This document shows positions 33,264 through 43,271 of a DNA stretch of 64,000 nucleotides, piece after piece. Source of the stretch: Kutzneria sp044547355. Lineage in GTDB: Bacteria; Actinomycetota; Actinomycetes; Mycobacteriales; Pseudonocardiaceae. Made by a program: the position numbers and the translations under genes. The notes beneath the pieces were generated by a model. That model saw only the letters and a program-made list of their open reading frames with translations, searched no databases and had not been told where the DNA came from. Location: positions 248,001 through 312,000 of the forward strand of contig NZ_JBIUAG010000006.1 of assembly GCF_044547355.1 (NCBI RefSeq), written 5' to 3'. Every line of letters begins with the position of its first letter. The first letter of the stretch is position 1.

Positions 33264-34061
33264 GTGTCCATGGATGGGGAAACCGTTTCGGTCGACGTGG
33301 ACGGCGCAGTCGCGACCATCACCCTGGATGCCCAGGCCCGGCGCAACGCGCTCACCATCGAGATGCGGCAGGAGCTCAAGGCCGCCGTCGAGCAGGTCCG
33401 GGCCGACGACACCGTGCGGGCCGTTGTACTCACCGGTTCAGGACGGGCCTTCTGCGCCGGCCAGGACCTGGCCCAGCACGCCGAGGCGCTGCGGGCCGAC
33501 CCGTCGACGGCGCTGCACATCGTGGGCGACGACTACAACCCGCTCGTGTCGGCGCTGGCCGCCCTGCCCAAGCCGGTGCTGGCCGCCGTCAACGGCACAT
33601 GCGTCGGCGCCGGGCTGGGCATCGCCCTGGCCTGCGACCTGCGGATCGCCGCCGAGTCGGCCAAGTTCGCCACCGCATTCACGGCCATCGGCCTGACCTG
33701 CGACTCCGGCCTCTCGGCCACGCTGGCGCGCGCCGTCGGTCTGGCCAGGGCCAGCGAGCTGGTGCTGCTCGGCGAGCCGTTCACCGCCGCGCAGGCCCTG
33801 GAGTGGGGAGTGGTCGGCAAGGTCGTGCCGGACGCCGAGTTCGCGGACGCGGTCCGGGCGCTGGCCACCCGACTGGCCGCCGGCCCCACCGTCGCCTTCG
33901 CCGAAGCGAAGGCGGCCTTGCATGCGAGCTTCCAGCCCCCGCTGGCCGACGTGCTGGCCGCGGAGGCGGCGGCGCAGGCCCGGCTGGGCCTGACCGCCGA
34001 CCACCAGGGCGCCGTGGAGTCGTTCCTGGCCAAGCAGCCCGTCACCTTCCACGGCAAGTAG
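33264..34061 (+). CDS. paaG: Enoyl-CoA hydratase/isomerase PaaG
   Basis: A 265-aa crotonase-fold enzyme, probably the 1,2-epoxyphenylacetyl-CoA isomerase that opens the epoxide to oxepin-CoA. The oxyanion-hole segments are SGRAFCAGQDLAQHA (~57-71) and NGTCVGAGLGIALACDLRIA (~110-129). The start is uncertain: GTG at 33264 or ATG at 33270. No SD is visible, and a TATAGAT hexamer lies 10-16 bases upstream, so the message may be leaderless. Its stop codon abuts the paaH stop of the converging gene. Confidence 0.9.
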   Translation: MSMDGETVSVDVDGAVATITLDAQARRNALTIEMRQELKAAVEQVRADDTVRAVVLTGSGRAFCAGQDLAQHAEALRADPSTALHIVGDDYNPLVSALAALPKPVLAAVNGTCVGAGLGIALACDLRIAAESAKFATAFTAIGLTCDSGLSATLARAVGLARASELVLLGEPFTAAQALEWGVVGKVVPDAEFADAVRALATRLAAGPTVAFAEAKAALHASFQPPLADVLAAEAAAQARLGLTADHQGAVESFLAKQPVTFHGK

Positions 34062-34901
34062 TCAGTTCCAGGCGTAGAAACCCTGGCCCGACTTGCGGCC
34101 CAGTTCGCCCCGCTCCACCTTCTCCCGCAGCAGCTTCGGCGGGGCGAACCGGTCGCCCAGCGTGCGCTCCAGGTACTCGGCGATGGCCAGCCGCACGTCC
34201 AGGCCGACCAGGTCGGTGGAGCGCAGCGGGCCCATCGGGTGGCCGTAGCCCAGCTCCATGGCCCGGTCGATGGATTCGGCGTCGGTGACGCCCTCCTCCA
34301 GCATGCGGATCGCCTCCAGGCCGAGCATCACGCCCAGCCGGCTGGTGGCGAAGCCCGGCGAGTCGCGGACCACCACATCGGCCTTGCCCAGCAGCTTCAC
34401 CCACTCCAGGGCCTTGTCCCGCACGTCGTCCCGGGTGTGCGGGCCCACCACGATCTCCACCAGCTTGGACACCGGCACCGGGTTGAAGAAGTGCATGCCC
34501 ACGAACCGGCCCGGGTGCACCAGCACGGCGCCCAGCTCGGCCACCGACAGCGAGCTGGTGTTGGTGGCCACCACCGTCTCGGTCGACACCGCCAGCTCCA
34601 CCGCCGTGAGCACGCGGACCTTCAGCTCCGGGGCCTCGGGCACCGCCTCCACCACCAGGTCGGCGTCCTTGGGCAGCGCCGGGATCTCGGTGACGAAGTC
34701 GACCCGGGACAGCACCTGCGTCACCGAGCCCTCCAGCTTGCCGCGCTCGGCGGCGCGACGCAGGCCCGTCTCGACCCGTGTCAAGGCGGCCTTGGCGGCG
34801 ATGGTGTCGCTCTCCACCACCGTCACGTCGGCGCCGACCGTCGCGAACACCTGGGCGATGCCGGACCCCATCCGGCCGCCGCCGACCACCGCTACCCGCA
34901 C
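34062..34901 (-). CDS. paaH: 3-hydroxyacyl-CoA dehydrogenase PaaH
   Basis: A 279-aa NAD-dependent dehydrogenase for the beta-oxidation-like part of the pathway. The Rossmann motif is VAVVGGGRMGSGIAQVFA (~3-20). The catalytic His/Glu region is GMHFFNPVPVSKLVEIV (~133-149). The C-terminal domain includes GFYAWN at the end. Its GTG start follows the thiolase stop by one base. Confidence 0.93.
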   Translation of the reverse strand: MRVAVVGGGRMGSGIAQVFATVGADVTVVESDTIAAKAALTRVETGLRRAAERGKLEGSVTQVLSRVDFVTEIPALPKDADLVVEAVPEAPELKVRVLTAVELAVSTETVVATNTSSLSVAELGAVLVHPGRFVGMHFFNPVPVSKLVEIVVGPHTRDDVRDKALEWVKLLGKADVVVRDSPGFATSRLGVMLGLEAIRMLEEGVTDAESIDRAMELGYGHPMGPLRSTDLVGLDVRLAIAEYLERTLGDRFAPPKLLREKVERGELGRKSGQGFYAWN

Positions 34902-34902
34902 G

Positions 34903-36069
<1,167 letters not shown>

Positions 36070-36105
36070 GGCGGCTCTCCTTCGGGCGTCGGCACGCTAT
36101 TATTA

Positions 36106-36119
36106 ACCGGCCATTCGGT
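36106..36119. promoter_or_regulatory. Candidate PaaR operator in front of thiolase/TetR
   Basis: ACCGGCCATTCGGT repeats the ACCG-N6-CGGT form of the site at 33236-33249. It lies midway in the 76-bp gap between the thiolase and TetR genes, which predicts autoregulation and joint control of paaJH. Confidence 0.75.
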
Positions 36120-36145
36120 CAGTTCGCAAGGGTTGGGAGAACGCC

Positions 36146-36730
36146 GTGGAGCCAGCGCCCCGCCGGGGTCGGCCCGGGTACGACCAGGAGTCGCTGCTGG
36201 CCGTCGCGGTGAAGGTGTTCAACGAGCGCGGGTACGAGGCCACCTCGATGGAGGAGCTCTCGCGCAAGCTCGGCATCACCAAGTCCGCCATCTACCACCA
36301 TGTCAGCGGCAAGGAGGAACTGCTGCGGCTGGCCATGGACCGGGCCCTCGACGGCTTGTTCGCGGTGGCCGAGGAGGCCCAGGCCATGGACGGGCGGGCC
36401 ATCGACCGGCTCGAGCATGTGGTGCGCGGCAGCATCGGCGTGCTCGTCGACCGCCTGCCGTTCGTCACCCTGCTGCTGCGGGCCCGCGGCAACACCAAGA
36501 TCGAACGCGCCGCCGTCGCCCGGCGCAAGGAGTTCGATCGTCTGGTCACCGATCTCGTCAAGCAGGCCGAGGCCGAGGGCGACGTCCGCACCGATGTTGA
36601 GCCAGCCGTCACCGCCAGGCTGCTGTTCGGCATGGTCAATTCGCTGATCGAGTGGTACCGCCCCCGCTCCGGCGCCTCGATCGCTGACGCTGTGTGCACA
36701 ATCGCCTTCGACGGCCTGCGCACCCGGTAG
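36146..36730 (+). CDS. paaR: TetR-family regulator of phenylacetate genes (PaaR-like)
   Basis: A 194-aa TetR protein. The DNA-binding helices read SMEELSRKLGITKSAIYHHV, and the C-terminal domain matches the group linked to actinobacterial paa clusters. GTG start with GGGAG upstream. Two near-identical operators in its own promoter and at paaZ/paaG make it the cluster repressor; phenylacetyl-CoA is the usual inducer in related systems (family knowledge, not shown here). Confidence 0.88.
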   Translation: MEPAPRRGRPGYDQESLLAVAVKVFNERGYEATSMEELSRKLGITKSAIYHHVSGKEELLRLAMDRALDGLFAVAEEAQAMDGRAIDRLEHVVRGSIGVLVDRLPFVTLLLRARGNTKIERAAVARRKEFDRLVTDLVKQAEAEGDVRTDVEPAVTARLLFGMVNSLIEWYRPRSGASIADAVCTIAFDGLRTR

Positions 36731-36842
36731 CCCAATCGGACGTTGCGACGGTTTTCGTCAGGGCACCATACTGAACTCGGCAAGTGGTCTATACCACTTC
36801 GGCCGCCGCGCCATGATCCCTGCCGACCCATGGGGGCTGTTC

Positions 36843-37433
36843 ATGCGCAAGAGGTTCGCCCTACCCGTGCTCGCCGCGCTCGCCGTCGCCCTGCCCGTGC
36901 TCTTCGCCGGCGCCGCCCAGGCCCACGGCTACACCACCAACCCCGTAAGCCGCTCCTCCCTGTGTGCCCAGGGCATCGTCACGAACTGCGGCGACATCCA
37001 GTACGAGCCCCAGTCCGTCGAGGGGCCCAAGAACTTCCCCGCCGCCGGTCCCGCCGACGGCGCCATCTGCGCCGGCGGCATCGCCCGCTTCGCCCAGCTC
37101 GACGACCCCCGCTCCGGCACCTGGCCCGCCACCAAGCTCACCTCCGGGGCCTCCTACACCTTCACCTGGCACTTCACCGCCATCCACGCCACCACCGATT
37201 TCCGCTACTTCGTCACCAGGAACGGCTGGGACCCCACCAAGCCCCTCACCCGCGCCCAGCTCGACCCCACCCCCTTCCTCGTCTCCAACTGGAACGGCCA
37301 ACGCCCCTCCGGTGACGTCTCCATCCCCGGCAAGCTCCCCTCCGGCAAATCCGGCCGCCACCTCATCCTCGGTGTCTGGGACATAGCCGACACCGGCAAC
37401 GCCTTCTACTCCTGCGCCGACGTCACCTTCTGA
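36843..37433 (+). CDS. Secreted lytic polysaccharide monooxygenase, family AA10
   Basis: A 196-aa copper enzyme that oxidatively cleaves chitin or cellulose outside the cell. A Sec signal peptide (MRKRFALPVLAALAVALPVL, then FAGAAQA) is cleaved before His28, the N-terminal histidine-brace ligand (HGYTTNP). The second ligand is His115 in TWHFTAIHATT. CAQG, NCGD, AICAGG and FYSCAD supply the usual disulphides. It is a single catalytic domain with no carbohydrate-binding module. GGGGG lies upstream of the ATG at 36843; an ATG at 36813 would lengthen the signal peptide without need. Confidence 0.94.
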   Translation: MRKRFALPVLAALAVALPVLFAGAAQAHGYTTNPVSRSSLCAQGIVTNCGDIQYEPQSVEGPKNFPAAGPADGAICAGGIARFAQLDDPRSGTWPATKLTSGASYTFTWHFTAIHATTDFRYFVTRNGWDPTKPLTRAQLDPTPFLVSNWNGQRPSGDVSIPGKLPSGKSGRHLILGVWDIADTGNAFYSCADVTF

Positions 37434-37442
37434 CGTCGCCCC

Positions 37443-37483
37443 GTGGCTCCTGCCCGACACCCCTGCCGCCGGGCAGGAGCCAC
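37443..37483. terminator. Strong hairpin terminator
   Basis: GTGGCTCCTGCCCG (37443-37456) and CGGGCAGGAGCCAC (37470-37483) form a perfect 14-bp stem with a 13-nt loop. It serves both the LPMO gene and the converging Z1 gene, which ends at 37492. It also marks the left edge of the defence island. Confidence 0.85.
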
Positions 37484-37491
37484 GCTTCGAC

Positions 37492-40338
37492 TCACTCGTC
37501 CAGCACCAGATAGGCCGGCTTGGAGGCATCCCTGGTGCTGAAGGTGACCAGCCGCTTGTCACGGGGCTCGGCCCGGCTCGGCACACGCAGGTAGAAAGCC
37601 ATGACCACACCGTCAGGGTCTTGCTCGGGCGTCAAGGCCGAACGTTTCTCCTCGTTGTCCACCATGGGGTACAGCAGCATGCCGCCGGTCAGGGACTGGT
37701 CGGCTTGAGCGATCGCGTCCGCTGGGACACGGTGGGAGGGCGTGGAGTTGCCGCGGATTCGGTGCTCGGGAGCGCTACGCTCGACCAAGTTGAACGGCCC
37801 GTGTCCGGCGAGAGTGGCAGTTCGTGTCGTCTTGACCTGAGGCATGATCACCTCCCAGTCTCGAACAAGCTCCGGGCCCAGGGTGCGCAGCCATGCCAGG
37901 TCTGCTCGGAAGATGTCGTCGTGAGCCCATTTGAGCTTGGCCAGCACACGCAGCAGGGTCAGATGGTCGACACGGCCCGTCCACGCGGAGAACCCGCCTC
38001 GGCCCGGGAACCCGGGTCCAAGCTCGAGCGTGGCCAGAATAGGTTCGAAGGCCTGGACATTGGCTGCCAACGCGGCCTTCTCGCGGGTGTCCAGGTAACC
38101 CCGGTTCGGCTCCTTCACCGGCGAACGCCGCTGAGTGAGCACAGCGTTGTACATCTTGGCCGCGGCGGTGGGCTTGAGCATGTGCGAGGCGACCAATGGC
38201 GGGACCTCGGCCGGAGTGATCTGCGGTCCGCCGTCGACCGGACGCGCGTACTGCCGGAGCTCCTGCCTGAAGTGATCCTCGTCGAGGCAGATGGACTCGA
38301 ACGCCTCATGCAGGTCAGGAGTCACGTACAGGCGCACGAGATCACGGTATCCGCGCCGGAAGCCGAACCACCGTCCCATCTGCATGAGCGTGTCCGCCTG
38401 CTTGGTCGCGCGCAGGTAGTACGACACGGTCAGCCCCTCGACCGTGAACCCCCGCGCGAGCTTGTTGCCGCCGATGAGGATTCGCCACACCGACCGCTGG
38501 TCGAAGTCCAGGTCCTCTTGCTCAAGGGCCTGGTCGCTGTTGACAACAATCACCGGGTCCCCGTTGGGGCTGATCCTGCGGACGGCACGCGAGACGTAGT
38601 CCTTGAGCTCGCCGTAGTCCTTCGGCCTCGGATCGTCGCTGGCCCGGGCTTCAGAGACGGGCAAGATGTCATTCTCGAACAAGGAGCGCAGTCGCCGCTC
38701 GCCCGACGGCGAGAAATATCCAGCCTGGTTCCACAGTCTTCTGATGTCTAGCGCCTGGTCACGATGCACGTCGGTTTTCATGCCTTCATGCACGAGCATC
38801 GTGTGATGCCGGTAGGCTGGCGCGCCACGGTCCTCACGGTACAGCTTCATCGCACCCGTGAGCACGAAGGCGTCGATCGCCTCCTGAAGCATGTCATCGG
38901 CCTTGTCGTCACTGACGAACCGCACATGCGCCTTCTCCTTCGAGTTCTCGAAGGTGCGCTCGTTCCACGGGATCTCCGAGTCCAGGTCGTGGAAGTCGTC
39001 GGCGCCCATGTAGCCGGCCGGCCGCTCCAACGAGATCAGGAAGTCACGGGGGAAGATGTCCTCGGCGTCGCTCGGGTCGACGAAGACGTTCGCGAAGGGC
39101 GTCGCCGTGTAGCCGACGTACTGCGCCCTCGGCAGCATGCGCAGCAGTTGGGAGATCAGGAAGTTGATGCTCGTGCGCTCCTTCTTGCCGCTCTCCCACT
39201 TCTTCGGGTTGCTGGTGTTGACCGAGGCCTGGTCCGACTCGTCGTCGATGATCAGGACGGGGATGTCGGTCAGCCGAGCGGTGATCGCGTCGAGGTCGTT
39301 CACCAACTTCTTCAGCACCATGCTGTTCTTCTTGACAATCGCAAGACGAGCGTCGCAGGTGAACAGGTTCGCCGGGTCGTAGAGCGGCCGGGTTCGGTCC
39401 CGGCGCTCGAAATCGAGCGCCGAGATCCCCTGCCGAAGGCTGCGGTAGTCGAACTTGTGGGTGGTCATCCGGTGGATGTCGGGACTGCCGAGGTCGGCCG
39501 GCTGACGGCCGTGGCGGACGAACTTGCCGTTGGCCCAGTCCTCGGTGTGGTAGTAGTCGACGGCATCGAGGGCGTCGTGGTTCGAAGGGCTGATGCCGCG
39601 CAGGATGTTCTCCTCGCCGACCAGCTCCATGTCCAGGCGGCGTTGGGTTTGGTCGCGCAGCACCTCGGTCGTGCCGGTCAACACGATGATCAACCGGTAG
39701 CCCACGTCGATGGCCTTGGCCACGACACCGGTGAAGTTCGCCGTCTTGCCGCTCTGCACGTAGCCGACGACCAACCCCTTCGCCTGGTACGCCTCGTCCC
39801 GAGTGGGCTCGGAGAGCCGCTCGACGACGTGGTCGGTCGCGGCGTCGAGCTTGGCCACTGCCTCAGGAGCCCAACCGCGCTTCTCCAGGAGGTAATCGCT
39901 GTAGTGATTCCAGTAGAAGCCGCGCTCGGCCAGCGTCTCCCGGGAATACCAGGGCTCCCAGCTCTTGGCGATGACGACGGTCTCGTCCGCGTCCGCCACC
40001 GGGAACAGCTTCAGGAACAGCCGCGACGTCTCGCCGTCGACGTCGAGCCGGCGGAGCACGACCTCCCGCCGTTCACGGGTGTTCGGCTGCGTTCCCTCCG
40101 TCCAGTCGACGGCGGCCGGCAGGAAATCCCAGTCCGCAAGACATATGTGCAGGGTGCGGCGAAGCATGTCCCCCGGCAGCGCCGTCGCGAGGTGCTCGCG
40201 AAGCGGTCCGTCGCCGACCTTCAGCCCAGCCTCGAAGTACTCGGCCTCGCTGGCCGCCTTGCGATGCAGATCCCTTGGGCCGCCCCGCTTCATGGCCGCC
40301 AAGGCCGCCAGGTAGCTCTCCACCAGGCTGTCGCTCAC
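37492..40338 (-). CDS. Z1-domain superfamily-II helicase-like protein
   Basis: A 948-aa protein of the Z1 (PF10593) type. A helicase-like ATPase core carries GYVQSGKT (192-199, Walker A-like), VLIIDDESDQAS (Walker B), YVGYTATPFANV (motif III) and KLARGFTVEGLTVSYYLRAT, then QMGRWFGFRRGY (motifs V-VI). The rest is Z1-specific. Z1 proteins occur in predicted restriction systems with GHKL ATPases and DUF4420 proteins, as here. They are thought to move on or unwind DNA for a nuclease partner; this is not shown biochemically for this gene. The GTG start overlaps the DUF4420 stop by 4 bp. Confidence 0.92.
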   Translation of the reverse strand: MSDSLVESYLAALAAMKRGGPRDLHRKAASEAEYFEAGLKVGDGPLREHLATALPGDMLRRTLHICLADWDFLPAAVDWTEGTQPNTRERREVVLRRLDVDGETSRLFLKLFPVADADETVVIAKSWEPWYSRETLAERGFYWNHYSDYLLEKRGWAPEAVAKLDAATDHVVERLSEPTRDEAYQAKGLVVGYVQSGKTANFTGVVAKAIDVGYRLIIVLTGTTEVLRDQTQRRLDMELVGEENILRGISPSNHDALDAVDYYHTEDWANGKFVRHGRQPADLGSPDIHRMTTHKFDYRSLRQGISALDFERRDRTRPLYDPANLFTCDARLAIVKKNSMVLKKLVNDLDAITARLTDIPVLIIDDESDQASVNTSNPKKWESGKKERTSINFLISQLLRMLPRAQYVGYTATPFANVFVDPSDAEDIFPRDFLISLERPAGYMGADDFHDLDSEIPWNERTFENSKEKAHVRFVSDDKADDMLQEAIDAFVLTGAMKLYREDRGAPAYRHHTMLVHEGMKTDVHRDQALDIRRLWNQAGYFSPSGERRLRSLFENDILPVSEARASDDPRPKDYGELKDYVSRAVRRISPNGDPVIVVNSDQALEQEDLDFDQRSVWRILIGGNKLARGFTVEGLTVSYYLRATKQADTLMQMGRWFGFRRGYRDLVRLYVTPDLHEAFESICLDEDHFRQELRQYARPVDGGPQITPAEVPPLVASHMLKPTAAAKMYNAVLTQRRSPVKEPNRGYLDTREKAALAANVQAFEPILATLELGPGFPGRGGFSAWTGRVDHLTLLRVLAKLKWAHDDIFRADLAWLRTLGPELVRDWEVIMPQVKTTRTATLAGHGPFNLVERSAPEHRIRGNSTPSHRVPADAIAQADQSLTGGMLLYPMVDNEEKRSALTPEQDPDGVVMAFYLRVPSRAEPRDKRLVTFSTRDASKPAYLVLDE

Positions 40339-41339
40339 GCCCGTCCTCCGTAGGTCAACGCGGACTGGAGGTAGCCGAGCGACGGCGCGTCGGCGAGAAC
40401 CTCGCTCAGATCCAGCTTGTACTTGACTTCCTGCACTCGATCCATCGACGCGCCGGCCGCGTGCAGCATGTCCGCGGTCAGCCGCGGAAACGACTCCTTG
40501 ACCAGGAACGCGAGCGACGGAGCTCGCCGAGTCCAGTGCGTGCGGCACGTCTCCTCGTAGTCTTCGCGCCAGCCCGCGCCGAACAGGTGCGCTTCGAACG
40601 CGTCCCGGACAACGCCGCTGCCGATCGCCTGCCGGGCCCTCTCGATCAGCTTGGGCAGCCTCCAGCCGGCCGTGTCGCTGGTCTTGGTGAGCTGGTGGGA
40701 GATCAGCCACAACGGCCGATCCGGCGACTCGACCAGCTGGGTGAGCGACTGGATCCAATGCGTTCTGCGCTCGCCGGAGGTCGTCTTCACCTCGATGTCG
40801 GTGTCCCGCACCGAGAAGTCGTGCTCCTCAAGGGAGTCGCTGTGCCAGGCCCGCGCGGCCTCGGTGGCTCCAAGCTCGTTGGCCAGCCCCAGGAACACGA
40901 GCAGCTCGCCGACAAGGCCGATCTCCTGTTCCGTCGTCAGGGCGCTCTCTCGACGGAGCAGCTGCCCCATCCTGCGCAGCGTGCGTCCCACCGCCTCGTC
41001 GAAGGACAGGGCGTCCACCTGGATCCGGTCCGCGACCGCGCACAGCATCGGATAGGCCTCAAGGAAGAGATCGGCGCGCGACACGACAATCTCCAGGTAG
41101 TCCTCGCCCCGCCGGCGCACCGACCTCGTCTTCACGTGCTCGAGGTCGATCGGCGACGCTTGAGCGCCCGCAGCGCAGGCCACCCGAAGCCCCGCCTCGG
41201 GCGCCGCGCCCGGTGTGATGAAAATGGACGCGCTCGGGCTGCCTGGAATCGGTCTTTCGAGCGGAGCGTGCGCGGCGAGCTCGCCTTCGAAGCCCACCGC
41301 GGAGAGATGCCGCTCGCTGCTCATGGCCGGAGAGTTCAC
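40335..41339 (-). CDS. PD-(D/E)XK motif protein (DUF4420)
   Basis: A 334-aa protein of PF14390. The nuclease-like core shows a Glu in QEIGLVGELLVFLGLA (~145-160), an Asp in EEHDFSVRDTD and the ExK pair in TDIEVKTTSGERR, which together form a restriction-endonuclease fold active site. In related loci it sits between a GHKL ATPase and a Z1 helicase, the order seen here. The start is a GTG with GAAAGAG upstream; an ATG at 41324 is possible. It overlaps the Z1 gene by 4 bp and follows the ATPase gene by 5 bp. Confidence 0.9.
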   Translation of the reverse strand: MNSPAMSSERHLSAVGFEGELAAHAPLERPIPGSPSASIFITPGAAPEAGLRVACAAGAQASPIDLEHVKTRSVRRRGEDYLEIVVSRADLFLEAYPMLCAVADRIQVDALSFDEAVGRTLRRMGQLLRRESALTTEQEIGLVGELLVFLGLANELGATEAARAWHSDSLEEHDFSVRDTDIEVKTTSGERRTHWIQSLTQLVESPDRPLWLISHQLTKTSDTAGWRLPKLIERARQAIGSGVVRDAFEAHLFGAGWREDYEETCRTHWTRRAPSLAFLVKESFPRLTADMLHAAGASMDRVQEVKYKLDLSEVLADAPSLGYLQSALTYGGRA

Positions 41340-41344
41340 TCAAA

Positions 41345-42862
41345 TCACTCTTTCGCGCTCGCGAGTTCGCTCTTGGCCGCCACGGTCAGCAGCTCCTGCC
41401 AGAGCTCGATGTTGTCCCTGTCCCTGACGCCGAGCCACTCACCCTGGAAGACGTTCTCGACGACCAGGTACAGCAGCGTTTTGATCATCGGCAGGTCGTT
41501 CAGGCCGCCACGTCGGCCGCCGGACAGCGCCGCGCGATAGGCGCCGTTCAACCACAGCGTGCGCCCCTCCCGGTCGACCTCGAAGAAGTTTTCGCCGTTG
41601 AAGCGCTTCCAGCGGATGTCGATGGGCTTCGCGCCGGGGATCGCCGGAATCTCGTCCTCGATCGAGTCTCGCACCTTCGGCGGGAACCCCTTGCCCGGCG
41701 GGATCATCGGTTTGCGGGAATTGCTCCGTTTGCGCGACGCCCGAAAGACTTCCTCGGCCACCGTCAGATAGTCGGTGAACGAGGTCCCGTCACCGGCCCG
41801 CGCCGCCTCGGACAGGCTGCCGAACTCGGGCCCGACCAGAATCCTGGACTTCTCCGGATTCATCTTGAAGAGCCCGGCGATGTCGTCGTCGATGTCGACC
41901 TCGACACGCGCCAGCTGCAAGCGCCGGTCCGGCGCGTGGATTCCGTCCCAGCCGCCGATGTGCAGCAGCCGGTCGCGGCGGTAGAAGTACAGTCCCTGGC
42001 TGTCGATCGGCCCGGCCGGCAGTTTGAACTGCGGCGTGTTGGCTCTACCAGGCCATATGTGGCACCGAAACACGATTCGCGAGGATCCGCTGGTCGCGAC
42101 GAGGCTTTTAGGGTATTCGGCCTTGCCCGACCGCGTGTACCCGAAGGGGTTCACCGGAGTGACCTCGACGCGCGTGCCGCCGCCGGGATTGTCCACGTCC
42201 TGGATCTCCACGGTGATCGCCACCCGCCGGCTCTCCAGATGCCGATGGAACACCAGGCCGAGATGCGAGCAGGCAGTGGACACCGTCCGCGTCAGGAACT
42301 CATCGACCCGAACGGAGTCCTCGGTCATCGGGAACGCGCTGACTTCGTCCCATCGAACGACGGTGCCGGAAGCGTCCTCGCTGGGCAGCCCCCACGCTCC
42401 GGTGATCTCACGCTCGGCGAACTCCGCGGGCACGTAGTCGCAGTGGAAGCCGTCCATGCTGCGGTCCAGCTGCCATCGTCGGCCGACAGCCTCCCAGCCG
42501 GAGGCCTTGGACAGCACCGTCAGGCTCCTCGCCTGGCTGAACGACGCAGCCTTGAGACCGAGCCCGAACCGGCCGAGATCGTCCGACCGGTACTCCCTTC
42601 GGCCGCCGAGGGTCATCGCGCCGTCGATCTCGTACGGCGTCATGCCACGCCCGTTGTCGACGACGCACAGCCAGGTCGGCCGGCCCGACCTCAGCACGAT
42701 CCTGATCGCGACCTTCGTCGCCGCGGCGTCGATCGAGTTGTCCACCAGATCGGCCAACGCGGTCTCGAAGGAGTGGTTCCTTCCCAAACCGTCCAACGCC
42801 CGCGGATCCGGGGGCAGCTCGAGCACTCCCGCCGAGGGGACTTGCTCACTCCATGTCGACAT
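41345..42862 (-). CDS. GHKL ATPase of the MORC/MutL-like defence type
   Basis: A 505-aa ATPase. The N box is LADLVDNSIDAAATKV (38-53), the G1 box VVDNGRGMT (67-75) and the G2 box GRFGLGLKAASFSQ (97-110). The C-terminal half has the mixed S5-like and helical parts of the prokaryotic MORC/MutL group. These dimerise on ATP binding and are proposed to clamp or loop DNA in restriction systems. The ATG at 42862 has GAGGTGA nine bases upstream. It is the first large gene of a three-gene operon with DUF4420 and Z1. Confidence 0.92.
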   Translation of the reverse strand: MSTWSEQVPSAGVLELPPDPRALDGLGRNHSFETALADLVDNSIDAAATKVAIRIVLRSGRPTWLCVVDNGRGMTPYEIDGAMTLGGRREYRSDDLGRFGLGLKAASFSQARSLTVLSKASGWEAVGRRWQLDRSMDGFHCDYVPAEFAEREITGAWGLPSEDASGTVVRWDEVSAFPMTEDSVRVDEFLTRTVSTACSHLGLVFHRHLESRRVAITVEIQDVDNPGGGTRVEVTPVNPFGYTRSGKAEYPKSLVATSGSSRIVFRCHIWPGRANTPQFKLPAGPIDSQGLYFYRRDRLLHIGGWDGIHAPDRRLQLARVEVDIDDDIAGLFKMNPEKSRILVGPEFGSLSEAARAGDGTSFTDYLTVAEEVFRASRKRSNSRKPMIPPGKGFPPKVRDSIEDEIPAIPGAKPIDIRWKRFNGENFFEVDREGRTLWLNGAYRAALSGGRRGGLNDLPMIKTLLYLVVENVFQGEWLGVRDRDNIELWQELLTVAAKSELASAKE

Positions 42863-43271
42863 TTACCGATCACCTCGAACTACCTGAGCGCGGCGCGCGT
42901 CACGACTTTGAGGGCAGCACGAACTGGCGGCGTCCGCGACGCCACCTCGTCAACGTTCTCACTGGGACTCATAGCCTCTGCGGCGTGAAACGTTAGCCCC
43001 TCCGACCGGAGAGCGGGGCACTTTTCCAATATCCACCCAGACCGAGCCCGTGACCTGCGGTTATCCGAGCAACGACTCGTGTCCAGTTTCAGCGCCAGAA
43101 CGCTAATCCCTAAAATCAGGGGAACGGCGGGCAGCCCAGAACCTGAGCCAGCCACGGGCCCGCTACTCCATTCGGGTGTGGGGTGCGCCGGCCCCGGCCG
43201 GACGGGGCAAGACTTCTGGCGCGTTCCGACCGTCGCCACCTAGGATTGACGCCGACCACTGGGGGAATTTG
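42863..43271. promoter_or_regulatory. Divergent control region of the defence island
   Basis: 409 bp between the two arms. Toward the plus arm there is a TAGGAT -10-like hexamer (43241-43246) and GGGGGAA ahead of the GIY-YIG ATG. A small hairpin CCCTAAAATCAGGGG lies in the middle. The minus side holds one possible short reading frame (42880-42972). The stretch is relatively AT-rich for this genome. I see no repeated operator. Confidence 0.4.
42880..42972 (-). CDS. Possible 30-aa leader peptide before the GHKL ATPase
   Basis: ATG at 42972 gives MSPSENVDEVASRTPPVRAA and ten more residues, ending in TAG 17 bases before the ATPase start. Codon use fits the neighbours and AGAGG lies near the start, but spacing is tight. 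It could be a real short peptide, a translational leader, or chance. Confidence 0.25.
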   Translation of the reverse strand: MSPSENVDEVASRTPPVRAALKVVTRAALR

